NCBI GenBank assembly: GCA_964371075.1
Contig: CAYJKN010000001.1
Span: forward strand, 62,001 to 126,000
Source of the DNA: UTCHB3 sp964371075
GTDB taxonomy: Bacteria; Bacteroidota; Ignavibacteria; Ignavibacteriales; Ignavibacteriaceae
DNA length: 64,000 bases
Direction: 5' to 3'
Made by a program: the position numbers and the translations under genes. Shown piece by piece: positions 42,696 through 51,719 of the stretch (its first letter is position 1; each line of letters starts with the position of its first letter). Under the pieces are notes generated by a model that was given only the letters and a program-made list of their open reading frames with translations, was not told the DNA's origin and did no database searches.

Positions 42696-44390
42696 TCAGG
42701 TTGACATATCCATATCCTTTTCCGTCTTAAATAGCTCATTTTGATATACTCTAAGTATTTTCTGTTTTGTTACAATCCCCTTAAATTCGTTTTCAGAATC
42801 ATAGACCGGCAAATATTCAAGATCAAATGTTTCCATCATCTTTAACGCATTGTCACTATTTTCATCTTCACCAATTACCGGAAATCTCTTTTTCATTAAA
42901 TCTCCTGCGATAAGAAAATCAACTACAGAAGACATCTCTTCATCAAACATTGTTTTCCTAAGGTCAGTATAAGTTATCACTCCGAGAATTTTCCCTTCTG
43001 CGTTACGAACCAACAAGGTCTCAAAATTTGAATTTCGCAGAAGATCTACAACTCTGTGATAATTGTCAGATTCCTGAATAAATACGTCTGTATTTTCAAT
43101 TATCGTTGATATTCGCATCGACTTCAGAACAGAACTTTTTCTACCATATATGTCAAGTCCGGTTCCTTCTCTACCTAATCTGATTGTGTACAGAGAGCCT
43201 TTGAGTATTCCTTTTGAGATTACCGTGGAGATTATAATGGACAACATCAATGGTAAAATAATTTTGTAGTTGTTAGTCATCTCAAACACCATAATGAGAG
43301 CTGTTAATGATGCATGAGTTGTGCCTGCAACTACAGCACCCATTCCAACAAGAGCGTATGCACCCGGAGAAACTGTAAGTTCCGGGAATACTATGTTAAT
43401 CAATTGTCCCATTGCACCACCAAGCATGGCGCCGGTAAATAAACTGGGTGCAAATGTGCCACCATGACCTCCTGAGCCCACTGTGAGGGCTGTAGCGAGA
43501 GGTTTAAGCAGTACAAGTAATAACAACAGTTCGAGAGTATTTTGATTGTAGAGTGATCTGTCAACTGATTGTTGGCTAAATCCATAAACTCCGGGAAGAA
43601 ATAAACCAATCAATCCCACACATATACCCCCCAATGCCGGTTTTAAGAAAGTTGGGATTGTAATTTTGTTAAACAACTCGTCAACAAAAAATATGGTTTT
43701 TACAAAGTAAACGGAAACCAATCCCGCGACAATTCCCAAAATAATATAAAAAAAGAACTCGTTATTGCTTGTTAGAGCATATGCGGGAATCTGAAATGCA
43801 GGTTCATCTCCAATAAAACCACGAGATATAACGGTGGCAAATACTGATGAAACAATAATCGGACCTAAAGAACGCGAATTAAAAGTCCTAAGAATTATTT
43901 CCATTGTGAAGATTGCCCCACCCAATGGAGCATTAAACGCGGCAGAAAGTCCTGCAGCCGCTCCACAACCTACAAGAATTCTGAGTCGATCCGATGACAA
44001 ATTCAGAAATTGTCCAAAACCTGATCCAATTGCTGCTCCAATTTGAACAATTGGGCCTTCTTTACCACCGGCTCCACCGGTTCCGATGCTAATTGCTGTC
44101 TGAATCGTTTTAAGTACTGCAACACTCCCCTTTATGATTCCACCTTTAGTAGCTACGGCAAGAATAACATTGGGTATCCCCTCCCCTTTTTTACCTTTTT
44201 CGAAAATCATTGCCAGGATTCCCACGACGAGACCCCCGAGTGCCGGAACAAGAATGACATAAATCACCCCAATTACTGTCTCGGGGTAAAATGTTTTAAA
44301 ACCGGGGAAAAGTGAAGGTGGCAGGTAGAAAAAGAGTTCTTTAATATATTCTATTGAGTTGTGAAATATTACAGCCCCAAATCCGCACAA
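42696..44390 (-). CDS. CLC-family chloride transporter with CBS domains, 5' end uncertain
   Basis: This polytopic CLC protein has the selectivity and gating segment GGKEGPIVQIGA (with the external gating glutamate), SGGHGGTFAPSLF and a second glutamate in FTMEIILR, which suggests a proton-coupled exchanger. Two C-terminal CBS domains occupy about the last 130 residues. The first ordinary start codon, TTG at 44390, falls inside the first membrane helix. The open frame continues upstream to 44576 and adds a plausible N-terminus (STNPPKAGFFRTFLAVIKYY) and the rest of the helix. ATA at 44535-44537, behind AAGGA, is the best start candidate, giving about 613 residues and an 11-base overlap with the preceding gene. 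Confidence 0.88.
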   Translation of the reverse strand: MCGFGAVIFHNSIEYIKELFFYLPPSLFPGFKTFYPETVIGVIYVILVPALGGLVVGILAMIFEKGKKGEGIPNVILAVATKGGIIKGSVAVLKTIQTAISIGTGGAGGKEGPIVQIGAAIGSGFGQFLNLSSDRLRILVGCGAAAGLSAAFNAPLGGAIFTMEIILRTFNSRSLGPIIVSSVFATVISRGFIGDEPAFQIPAYALTSNNEFFFYIILGIVAGLVSVYFVKTIFFVDELFNKITIPTFLKPALGGICVGLIGLFLPGVYGFSQQSVDRSLYNQNTLELLLLLVLLKPLATALTVGSGGHGGTFAPSLFTGAMLGGAMGQLINIVFPELTVSPGAYALVGMGAVVAGTTHASLTALIMVFEMTNNYKIILPLMLSIIISTVISKGILKGSLYTIRLGREGTGLDIYGRKSSVLKSMRISTIIENTDVFIQESDNYHRVVDLLRNSNFETLLVRNAEGKILGVITYTDLRKTMFDEEMSSVVDFLIAGDLMKKRFPVIGEDENSDNALKMMETFDLEYLPVYDSENEFKGIVTKQKILRVYQNELFKTEKDMDMST

Positions 44391-44526
44391 AACACCTGTT
44401 ACAGCTCCTAATATTAGTGTGTACCCATCCTGAGTAAGATCCCAACCATACGAACTGATTGGGATCTTATGGGCATAATATTTTATTACTGCAAGAAAAG
44501 TCCTGAAAAAACCGGCTTTTGGTGGA

Positions 44527-45375
44527 TTAGTACTTATAGAATCCTTCCCCGGATTTACGACCCAATTTACCAGCGGCTACCATCTTTTTGAGAAGTGGAC
44601 ACGGTCTGTATTTTGGATCATGAAATCCATTAAATAATACTTGCATAATTGCTAAACAAACATCGAGTCCGATAAAATCAGCAAGAGTTAGAGGTCCCAT
44701 TGGATGGTTCATACCTAATTTCATTACTGCATCTATGTCCTCTTTTGAAGCCACACCTTCCATCAATGAAAAGATAGCCTCATTTATCATCGGCATTAGT
44801 ATTCTGTTTGAAATGAATCCGGGATAATCCTGCACTTCCACAGGTACTTTGTCAAGCTTCAGCGTTAAGTCTTTAATTATCGAATATGTTTCATCTGAAG
44901 TGGAATATCCACGAATAATTTCAACCAGTTTCATGATTGGTACCGGATTCATGAAGTGCATACCTATAAAATTTGTGGCTCTTGAAGGTGGTGCAAGTTC
45001 AGTGATTGAGATTGACGAAGTGTTGGTTGCCATGATCGCTTCAGGTTTAAGTATTTTGTCTAACTCATTAAATATAGACAACTTAACCTCTTTGTTCTCA
45101 TACACTGCCTCAATTACAAGATCGGTTTCGGGATCAACATTTGCCACTCCACACACTGATTTGATATTCGCCAATGCAGCGGATTTATCTTCAGGTTTAA
45201 TGGTCTCTTTTTTGACCATTCGGTCGAGACTGGAGCTGATATTTGTTATCGCTTTTTGAATCAGTTCGTCTTTTGTTTCGACGAGGGTAACTGGAAATCC
45301 ATTTAAGGCAAAAACGGTGACAATTCCATTTCCCATGGTACCGCCACCAACAACTGCAACTTTGGTTACATTCAT
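44527..45375 (-). CDS. hbd: 3-hydroxyacyl-CoA (3-hydroxybutyryl-CoA) dehydrogenase
   Basis: This 282-residue NAD-dependent dehydrogenase interconverts acetoacetyl-CoA and 3-hydroxybutyryl-CoA, or longer homologues. Visible motifs are the Rossmann loop VVGGGTMGNGIV, the family signature HFMNPVPIMKLVEII with the catalytic histidine, and the C-terminal domain GLDVCLAIMQ. The size fits Hbd/PaaH rather than a FadB fusion. It lies directly downstream of a thiolase gene with which it forms a two-step pathway. Confidence 0.92.
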   Translation of the reverse strand: MNVTKVAVVGGGTMGNGIVTVFALNGFPVTLVETKDELIQKAITNISSSLDRMVKKETIKPEDKSAALANIKSVCGVANVDPETDLVIEAVYENKEVKLSIFNELDKILKPEAIMATNTSSISITELAPPSRATNFIGMHFMNPVPIMKLVEIIRGYSTSDETYSIIKDLTLKLDKVPVEVQDYPGFISNRILMPMINEAIFSLMEGVASKEDIDAVMKLGMNHPMGPLTLADFIGLDVCLAIMQVLFNGFHDPKYRPCPLLKKMVAAGKLGRKSGEGFYKY

Positions 45376-45396
45376 ATATTTGATCTCCGTTAAATA

Positions 45397-46572
45397 TTAA
45401 TATTTTTTTACTATCAAAGCAGAAGCTTCACCGCCACCAATGCAGAGACTGGCGAGTCCATAAGTTGATCCTCTTCTCAACATTTCATGGATCAAAGTAG
45501 CAACAATTCTCGCACCACTTGCACCAATTGGATGACCCAGAGCAACAGCTCCCCCATTAACATTTGTATTTTCGGTAGTGATACCTGTCAATTTATTTAC
45601 TGCGAGAGAAACGACGGCAAATGCCTCATTTATCTCAAAAAGATCGATATCTGCAACTTTTAATCCTGCTTTGTCCAAAACCTTATGAATAGCATCGGCA
45701 GGAGCCGTGGTAAAATCCACAGGTGCCTTAGCAGCAGAACTTTGTGCGACAATTTCAACCAATGGTGTGAAACCAAGTTCAAGAGCTTTCTCTTCTGACA
45801 TGATGAGGACAGCAGCAGCACCATCGTTCAGGCTACTTGCATTTGCAGCTGTAACAACTCCATCTTTGTCAAAAACAGGACGGAGGGTAGGAATTTTTGC
45901 AAAATTGGTTTTATCAGGGTCTTCATCTTTGTCGATAATTAAGTCACCTGTTCTTGATTTTACAACAACGGGTACCATTTCATCTTTAAATTTACCTGCT
46001 TTTTGAGCTTCCTGAGCTCTTGTGTAAGATGTAATAGCAAACTGATCAAGTTCTTCTCTCGTAATCTCCATGTTTTTGGCACAAATCTCAGCACAATTAC
46101 CCATGTGTATCCGATTATAAACATCGGTTAACCCATCAAGCAAAACAGAGTCATAAATCTCACCGTGACCATATTTGAAACCATTTCTTGCCATTGGTAA
46201 AAGATAAGGAGCATTTGACATCGATTCCATTCCACCGGCGATAATTATATCAGCATCTCCTGCGACTATTGCCTGCTGTGCAAGCATTATTGCTTTAAGT
46301 CCACTACCACACATTTTATTAAGGGTGAAAGTCTCAACCGAATCAGGTAATCCAGCATTAAGTGCTGCCTGACGTGCAGGAGCCTGACCTTGTCCGGCCA
46401 TTAATACATTCCCAAAAATCACTTCATCCACAAGGATTTTATCGATTCCTGATTCATCAAGAACAGCTTTTATAACCGTTCCCCCAAGTTGTGCTGCCGT
46501 GAAGGAGGCCAATGATCCTCCAAATGAGCCAATAGGAGTTCTTTTTGCGTGTGTTATTACCACTTTTTTCAT
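45397..46572 (-). CDS. Acetyl-CoA acetyltransferase (thiolase)
   Basis: This type II thiolase condenses or cleaves acyl-CoAs. Catalytic residues are the nucleophilic cysteine in NKMCGSGLKA, the histidine in GHPIGASGAR and the second cysteine in LCIGGGEA. I start at ATG 46572, where MKKVVITHAKRTPIG begins and AAAGG lies eight bases upstream; an in-frame TTG lies five codons further upstream. The length from this start is 391 residues. It forms a functional pair with the dehydrogenase gene downstream. Confidence 0.93.
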   Translation of the reverse strand: MKKVVITHAKRTPIGSFGGSLASFTAAQLGGTVIKAVLDESGIDKILVDEVIFGNVLMAGQGQAPARQAALNAGLPDSVETFTLNKMCGSGLKAIMLAQQAIVAGDADIIIAGGMESMSNAPYLLPMARNGFKYGHGEIYDSVLLDGLTDVYNRIHMGNCAEICAKNMEITREELDQFAITSYTRAQEAQKAGKFKDEMVPVVVKSRTGDLIIDKDEDPDKTNFAKIPTLRPVFDKDGVVTAANASSLNDGAAAVLIMSEEKALELGFTPLVEIVAQSSAAKAPVDFTTAPADAIHKVLDKAGLKVADIDLFEINEAFAVVSLAVNKLTGITTENTNVNGGAVALGHPIGASGARIVATLIHEMLRRGSTYGLASLCIGGGEASALIVKKY

Positions 46573-46583
46573 GTCAATGCCTT

Positions 46584-47726
46584 TCAATTTAGATAAATTT
46601 TTTCGTCAATCAGATCGTTCTGAATCAATGATGCGATCAGAAACATTATGTTATAACTTGCAATCTGCATATTAAGATTGTTATTTTCGATGTAATAAAG
46701 TATTTTTTCAATTGAACCAACTGCTCTGTTTGGATCAATTGAACTATATTTTTGAGCAAATTTTTCGAATGTATCGATGTGTTGGGAATAGAACAAGTCA
46801 TCCCGAAAACCGGATAAAAATCTCTTAAAATCTTCGAACCAAAGCAATACCAGACTCACATAGAGTTGGAACAGTTCTGCATCATTCTCTGACAAAATAT
46901 CTTTTATCTCTTTTTGTGCTGAACTCAATTTACCGGCGAGTGAAAATCTCAGGAAAGCAATTACTGATGACTGTCTGTCAAAAAGATTTTTCTCTCTCAA
47001 ATAGAGTGCTTTAGCGATTGAACCGGAACTGATGTGTGCCAACAAATCTGTTTCAGATTTTTCCAACCCAAAATATTTTTGGAGGGCATCTGCTATTTCT
47101 GCCTTTACCAGTGGCTTAAATTCTACAGGCCAACAACGCGACTTTATAGTCTCTCTTAAAAGTGACGGATCGGATGTTGTTAAAATAAAAACAAAACCTT
47201 CAGGGGGTTCCTCGAGATTTTTCAAAAGTGAATTCTGAGCCGGTTCATTCATAAGGTGTGCGTCGGATATTATGACAGTCCGGTAACCTTTCTCCTGAAA
47301 CGAGAGTGACATATATTTTGTAAGAGAACGGATGGATGATATTTTTATATCGTTTGCTTTGGGGATTGAAATTTTATAGTAGGGATTTTCTTCTTTTCGG
47401 CGAAATTCTTCTTGAATCAACTCCATATCAGCGGGAGTCATACGGTCGTATGGTCCATCATCTGAAGATTCATTTTTACCAACAGGGAGTGGACAAATAA
47501 ACTTAACGGCGGGCTCTTTGAGGGTATTTCCCTCTTCTTCGAGGTTAAAATCCCCTCTTCCAATCCTGTTGATCAGGTTGGCAAATCGAATGGCAATGAA
47601 GTCTTTTCCTACACCTGGAGGTCCCGAAAACAAGAGTGCCTGAGGGATTTTTTTATTGGTCAGAAATCCGGAAAGTATTTCTTTTACAGATTTCTGACCA
47701 TAAATTCCACTAAACAGGTCTTCCAT
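46584..47726 (-). CDS. holB: DNA polymerase III subunit delta prime
   Basis: This is an AAA+ clamp-loader subunit of 380 residues with N-terminal GQKSVKEIL, Walker A SGPPGVGKDF, the sensor-1-like block NSLLKNLEEPPEGF and a C-terminal collar region. The four zinc cysteines usual in proteobacterial HolB are absent, which is typical for the Bacteroidota relatives I know. It starts 23 bases after the DUF2795 gene. Confidence 0.88.
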   Translation of the reverse strand: MEDLFSGIYGQKSVKEILSGFLTNKKIPQALLFSGPPGVGKDFIAIRFANLINRIGRGDFNLEEEGNTLKEPAVKFICPLPVGKNESSDDGPYDRMTPADMELIQEEFRRKEENPYYKISIPKANDIKISSIRSLTKYMSLSFQEKGYRTVIISDAHLMNEPAQNSLLKNLEEPPEGFVFILTTSDPSLLRETIKSRCWPVEFKPLVKAEIADALQKYFGLEKSETDLLAHISSGSIAKALYLREKNLFDRQSSVIAFLRFSLAGKLSSAQKEIKDILSENDAELFQLYVSLVLLWFEDFKRFLSGFRDDLFYSQHIDTFEKFAQKYSSIDPNRAVGSIEKILYYIENNNLNMQIASYNIMFLIASLIQNDLIDEKIYLN

Positions 47727-47749
47727 TACCGGTTACTGTAAATCACTTT

Positions 47750-47971
47750 TTAATACTCGTCAGCATTGAAAAAGAAATCTTCATCAGTAGGATAATCGGG
47801 CCAAATATCTTCTACAGATTCGTAGGGTTCATCGGAGTCCTCAAGTTCTTTCAAATTTTCAATAACTTCGAGAGGGGCACCGATGCGCTCTGCATAATCT
47901 ATTAATTCCTCCTTCGAAGCCGGCCATGGAGCGTCCTCGAGGTATGATGCTAATTCTATAGTCCAAATCAT
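47750..47971 (-). CDS. Small acidic DUF2795 protein
   Basis: This 73-residue, very acidic protein starts MIWTIELASYLEDAPWPASKEEL and contains GAPLEVIENL and the end motif YPTDEDFFFNADEY. These features match the DUF2795 family, widespread in Bacteroidota. Its function is unknown. It lies between the M23 peptidase and holB on the same strand. Confidence 0.85.
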   Translation of the reverse strand: MIWTIELASYLEDAPWPASKEELIDYAERIGAPLEVIENLKELEDSDEPYESVEDIWPDYPTDEDFFFNADEY

Positions 47972-47992
47972 AAACTGATCCCTATGTTGGTT

Positions 47993-48931
47993 TTACTTCG
48001 ATTTATTAATAAAAGATTTTTCTTCATCAAAGAAAAAATCAGCCGGATTAAGGTGTTCACCATTATAAATTACTTCATAATGAAGATGGGGACCTGTGGA
48101 TAAACCTGTACTGCCAACTAAAGCAAGAAGGGTTCCTCTTGAAACACGGTCTCCTTTTTTTACAATTAATTTTGAACAATGTCCATAAAGTGTTTTATAA
48201 CCTGATTCGTGAGCTATGATTACACAAAGCCCATAACCGCTGAAATTATCAGCGCGCTCAACTATTCCATCCGCAGTTGCATAAATCTCTTGTCCAAATT
48301 TTGAACCCATATCGAGACCTGTATGAAACTGTGGTTGACCGGTAACAGGATTTTTACGGGGACCAAAACTTGTACGGTTAAAATTTGCATCAAGCGGTTT
48401 TATCGATGGTATCCCACGCAAATAAGATGTTTTATCCACTAAAGCAGATGATATATCTTTATTGAATTTTGATTGTATTTCAAGATTTTTTTCAAGGACT
48501 GCCAGCAAATTAAATGCATCGTCAATGCTCGTTGATAATCCCGAGGTGGAAATTGCACTCCGCTCATTTCGAGCTACAACACTTTCTTCTATTCTGAAAA
48601 ATGCACTGTCAAATCGAGGCAAATCATTAAGCTCACGGATTTCGTTGTTCATACTGATGACAGTTGAAAGTCGTCCATTCACCCGGTCAATTTCTTCTTT
48701 CAGTTCACTGATTTGTGCCCGCAGACGGACATTCTCATCAATTATTGCAGAACCTGTTTCACCGTCCAGTCCATTTCCGGCGAAAAATCCAGATGTGATT
48801 AATATCACAAATGAAAGAACCGTGAAACTTATAATGACAGGGTAAACAGTTTTAAAAGAGGGAAATTTAAAGGTGCGTATTTTAAGTTCGTGCCTGGAGA
48901 TAAAATAATATCTGCTCAGAAATCTATTCAT
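47993..48931 (-). CDS. M23-family membrane-anchored peptidase
   Basis: This peptidoglycan hydrolase or LytM-type regulator has a basic N-terminus, one membrane helix (about residues 30-50), a coiled coil (about 60-100) and a C-terminal M23 domain. Zinc ligands lie in HTGLDMG and HLHYEV, with YGHCSKL between. Both active-site histidine motifs are intact, so catalysis is likely. I prefer ATG 48931 to a TTG six codons upstream. A promoter-like element at 48978-49008 suggests it opens a new transcript. Confidence 0.87.
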   Translation of the reverse strand: MNRFLSRYYFISRHELKIRTFKFPSFKTVYPVIISFTVLSFVILITSGFFAGNGLDGETGSAIIDENVRLRAQISELKEEIDRVNGRLSTVISMNNEIRELNDLPRFDSAFFRIEESVVARNERSAISTSGLSTSIDDAFNLLAVLEKNLEIQSKFNKDISSALVDKTSYLRGIPSIKPLDANFNRTSFGPRKNPVTGQPQFHTGLDMGSKFGQEIYATADGIVERADNFSGYGLCVIIAHESGYKTLYGHCSKLIVKKGDRVSRGTLLALVGSTGLSTGPHLHYEVIYNGEHLNPADFFFDEEKSFINKSK

Positions 48932-48977
48932 AGAGTCGTGGAAAATCAATTTGTCAAACTATTTAAAATTTAATCTA

Positions 48978-49008
48978 CAAAACTACAAAACCGGGAGTGA
49001 TAAACAAG
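48978..49008 (-). promoter_or_regulatory. Probable promoter for the M23 peptidase gene
   Basis: On the minus strand CTTG (plus 49005-49008) and TAGTTTTG (plus 48978-48985) are spaced by 19 bases. The second is an exact TAnnTTTG match and the first misses one base of TTTG. The element sits in the 83-base gap after hprK and leaves a leader of about 45 bases. Confidence 0.5.
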
Positions 49009-49014
49009 CATTTA

Positions 49015-50013
49015 TTATTCAAAATCGTGCTCAAAGTAGTCAATTCCCCTTTCATAATTATCGTTTCCGGGATTTTTAAGCCTTTGTTCCAATCTGGATC
49101 TGAAAACCTTCGCACTATCATAGCCATAATGTTTTAAAAGATAGTTCAGAGCAATCACTTCGGTGATGACAGTGATGTTCTTTCCGGGGACAATTGGAAG
49201 TTTAACAAAAGGAAGTTCCACATCCATCAAAGATTGGAAACTGTCATCAAGTCCGGTTCTTGTATATTCGTGATCGGGGTTCCAAATCTCGAGATCAACA
49301 ATAACTTCAATTCTTTTTTGATATCTGATTGCCCTGATTCCAAACATCTTTTCAACATTTATGAGACCAAGTCCCCTGATTTCCATGAAGTGTTTTGAAA
49401 TATCAGTCCCCGAACCCATAAGAATCCCCTCCCCTTTCCTTGTAGCAATCACAACATCATCAGCTACGAGGCGATGACCCCTTTCAATAAGATCGAGAGC
49501 AACTTCACTTTTCCCTACACCGGAGTGCCCCATAAAAAGAATTCCTACCCCGTAAACATCAACAAGTGAGGCATGTAATGACACCTGTGGAAGAAACTGG
49601 TCATCCAGGAAATCGCTAATAAAAAAACTTAATCGTGTTGTTGAATCAGGAGAGCCAAAAATCGCTATACTATAACTTTCCGCCAATTCAATCATTTCCG
49701 GAAAAGGCTCTATTCCATTGGTCATGATTATACAAGGGACGTTAAAAGTAAATATTCTTTCCAGAGCCATTTCCCTCGCCTCTTCACTTAAAGAAGAGAG
49801 GTACCGAATCTCAGTATTACCGAATATCTGTATCCTGTTATAAGAGAATAAATCAACAAACCCGGCTAAAGCCAAGCCGGGTCTGTGAAGATTAGGTTCA
49901 ATAATTAATCGTTCAAATCCACGATTTCCCGTAAAATTAACGATCTTAAATTTGTCTTTTATTCTGTTAAAAAAGAATTCAACTGTAATGTTTTTTTTGG
50001 TTATCAGTTCCAA
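49015..50013 (-). CDS. hprK: HPr kinase/phosphorylase
   Basis: This bifunctional enzyme phosphorylates or dephosphorylates a seryl residue of HPr-like proteins. The C-terminal kinase domain carries the Walker A GHSGVGKSEVALDL, the conserved VADDVV and the HprK signature MEIRGLGLINV. The N-terminal domain (about residues 1-130) is the usual non-catalytic one. The start is TTG. No ptsH or other sugar-transport gene is nearby; the partner upstream is the ribosome hibernation factor gene, four bases away. Confidence 0.92.
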   Translation of the reverse strand: MELITKKNITVEFFFNRIKDKFKIVNFTGNRGFERLIIEPNLHRPGLALAGFVDLFSYNRIQIFGNTEIRYLSSLSEEAREMALERIFTFNVPCIIMTNGIEPFPEMIELAESYSIAIFGSPDSTTRLSFFISDFLDDQFLPQVSLHASLVDVYGVGILFMGHSGVGKSEVALDLIERGHRLVADDVVIATRKGEGILMGSGTDISKHFMEIRGLGLINVEKMFGIRAIRYQKRIEVIVDLEIWNPDHEYTRTGLDDSFQSLMDVELPFVKLPIVPGKNITVITEVIALNYLLKHYGYDSAKVFRSRLEQRLKNPGNDNYERGIDYFEHDFE

Positions 50014-50016
50014 ATA

Positions 50017-50346
50017 CTAAAGCTCCGGATCAATTTTTGGTTCAATCTTTTTAACGGCTTGTTGTTTTGATTTCCTTTTCACTATTTGTTTTTGGATCTT
50101 TTCAACCGCTGCTTTAACGCTTTTTGCATACTCATCAGAGTCGTCTTTTGCCGTTAAAACTGTGCCAGGGAGTTTTACAATCAACTCGACTTCCTTAATG
50201 CTGTCTTTTGAGTTTTGATAGCTAAGGATAACTTCCACGTCGAGTATTTCATCGGAAAATCTCTGCAATGAAAGAACCTCTTCTTTGATTATATCTTTTA
50301 GAGTGTCTCTTGCAGTGAATTTTCTTGCTGTTATCTGGATATTCAT
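50017..50346 (-). CDS. hpf: Short-form ribosome hibernation promoting factor
   Basis: This 109-residue protein has the beta-alpha-beta-beta-beta-alpha pattern of HPF/RaiA (MNIQITARKFTARDTLKD, DVEVILSY, DEYAKSVKAAVEKIQKQI). It lacks the C-terminal domain of long HPF, so it should resemble the short forms that inactivate 70S ribosomes. A strong ribosome-binding site, GGGAGGT, lies five bases before the ATG. Confidence 0.9.
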   Translation of the reverse strand: MNIQITARKFTARDTLKDIIKEEVLSLQRFSDEILDVEVILSYQNSKDSIKEVELIVKLPGTVLTAKDDSDEYAKSVKAAVEKIQKQIVKRKSKQQAVKKIEPKIDPEL

Positions 50347-50363
50347 GGTACCTCCCGAATAAT

Positions 50364-51260
50364 TTATGACTTTGGGTGAGCTTTTTTATAAATACTTCGC
50401 AACCTCTCGATGCTTACATGAGTGTATATCTGAGTGGTTGAAAGATTTTCATGACCTAAAATTTCTTTGATTGCCAGCAAATCTGCTCCATTATCAAGCA
50501 TATGAGTAGCTGAACTGTGTCGCAAAACATGTGGACTTTTTTTATCGATATCTGTTATGTTAGACAGATATTCGTTGACAATTCGATAAATATATTTAAC
50601 ATTCACCTCCTTACCAAGATGATTAACAAGAAAACGGGGGTTAACAAAACATTTTTCTTTTAATTCTTTATACTCTCTTAGCACCTGTAAAGAGACTCTC
50701 CCCACAGGAACCAGTCTCGTCTTTGAGCCTTTTCCTGTTACCCTGATTGAACTGTTATTAAAATCAATATCCAGGGTTTTGATTGAACAGACTTCAGAAA
50801 CACGAAGAGAACAACCATAAAGAAGTTCAAGAATTGCCCCGTGCAATAAAACTTTAAATTCAGTCTGTTCCAATTTTGGTGCAAGCGCTGCAGTTTTTAC
50901 AAATTCCTTATCTGAAATGATTTCAGGTAGTTTTCTACGAAACTTGGGATTTTTTATATCTTTTACAAAATTATATTCAATAAATTCTTTTTCGAGCAGA
51001 TACTCAAAAAACATCCTGACCGTTGTCATTTTTCTGGCAATTGACGATTTGTCCAGTCCGCTTGCTCCGAGACTCCCTAAAAATCTTTTTACAATCTTGA
51101 CGCTGACCTGATCAACCGAATTTATTTTAATCCCCTCACAAAATAGAATAAAGTCTTCCAAATCGTTGTTATATGCAATTACGGTATTTGTCGAAGACTT
51201 TTTGGAGTGTACCAAAAAATCTTCAAAACCGGTACATGCTTGTTTCAGATCAATAGTCAC
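50364..51260 (-). CDS. Tyrosine recombinase XerC/XerD
   Basis: This 298-residue recombinase has an N-terminal SAM-like core-binding domain and a catalytic domain with all expected residues: R in GCSLRVSE, K in TGKGSKTR, H-x-x-R in PHVLRHSSATHM, H in LGHENLS and the tyrosine in QIYTHV. Length, chromosomal housekeeping context and the absence of phage genes favour chromosome dimer resolution over integrase activity. XerC cannot be told from XerD here. The start is GTG. Confidence 0.9.
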   Translation of the reverse strand: MTIDLKQACTGFEDFLVHSKKSSTNTVIAYNNDLEDFILFCEGIKINSVDQVSVKIVKRFLGSLGASGLDKSSIARKMTTVRMFFEYLLEKEFIEYNFVKDIKNPKFRRKLPEIISDKEFVKTAALAPKLEQTEFKVLLHGAILELLYGCSLRVSEVCSIKTLDIDFNNSSIRVTGKGSKTRLVPVGRVSLQVLREYKELKEKCFVNPRFLVNHLGKEVNVKYIYRIVNEYLSNITDIDKKSPHVLRHSSATHMLDNGADLLAIKEILGHENLSTTQIYTHVSIERLRSIYKKAHPKS

Positions 51261-51282
51261 AGAATATCTAAAAGTTACTTGT

Positions 51283-51717
51283 TTATATAATAAATAATTT
51301 TGGATAAAGCAATTCTACAAGCCTGTCTTCTTCACTTTTCATGATGCTTTTTGTTTCATCGTCGGTGTCGTTATAACCGATAAGATGTAAAATCCCATGA
51401 ATCACCAATCTGAGCAACTCACTTTCAATAGATACTTCAAATCTTTCAGCATTCTCCATAGCAACTTCACTGCAAATTATGAGTTCACCATCAATTCCTT
51501 CATCCGAATTTTCATATTCGAAAGTTATTATATCGGTTGGGAAATCGTGTTTGAGGTGTTCTTTGTTGATCTCATGAATTATTTCTTTGGAAACAAAGGA
51601 GATTTCAAGATATGCGAATTTACAGTTTTTTATTTTGGAGACTTCATTAACAATTGTTTTAACAACAGTTTTAGTCAAAGCTGGTTTGGAGTGTATCTCA
51701 ATATCGATATTTTTCAT
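51283..51717 (-). CDS. ybeY: rRNA maturation endoribonuclease YbeY
   Basis: This single-strand-specific metalloendonuclease (144 aa) acts in 16S rRNA 3' end maturation and ribosome quality control. The zinc motif is HGILHLIGYNDTDDE; the last ligand histidine of HGxLHLxGYDH is replaced by aspartate (YNDTDD), a variant I believe occurs in Bacteroidota. TDIITFEY is also conserved. It lies two bases after the carbonic anhydrase-like gene. Confidence 0.9.
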   Translation of the reverse strand: MKNIDIEIHSKPALTKTVVKTIVNEVSKIKNCKFAYLEISFVSKEIIHEINKEHLKHDFPTDIITFEYENSDEGIDGELIICSEVAMENAERFEVSIESELLRLVIHGILHLIGYNDTDDETKSIMKSEEDRLVELLYPKLFII

Positions 51718-51719
51718 GC

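Noticed and set aside
50364..51260. Tyrosine recombinase as a phage or integron integrase
   Set aside because: It has Xer length and is embedded among conserved housekeeping genes; no attachment repeats, tRNA disruption or phage genes are nearby.
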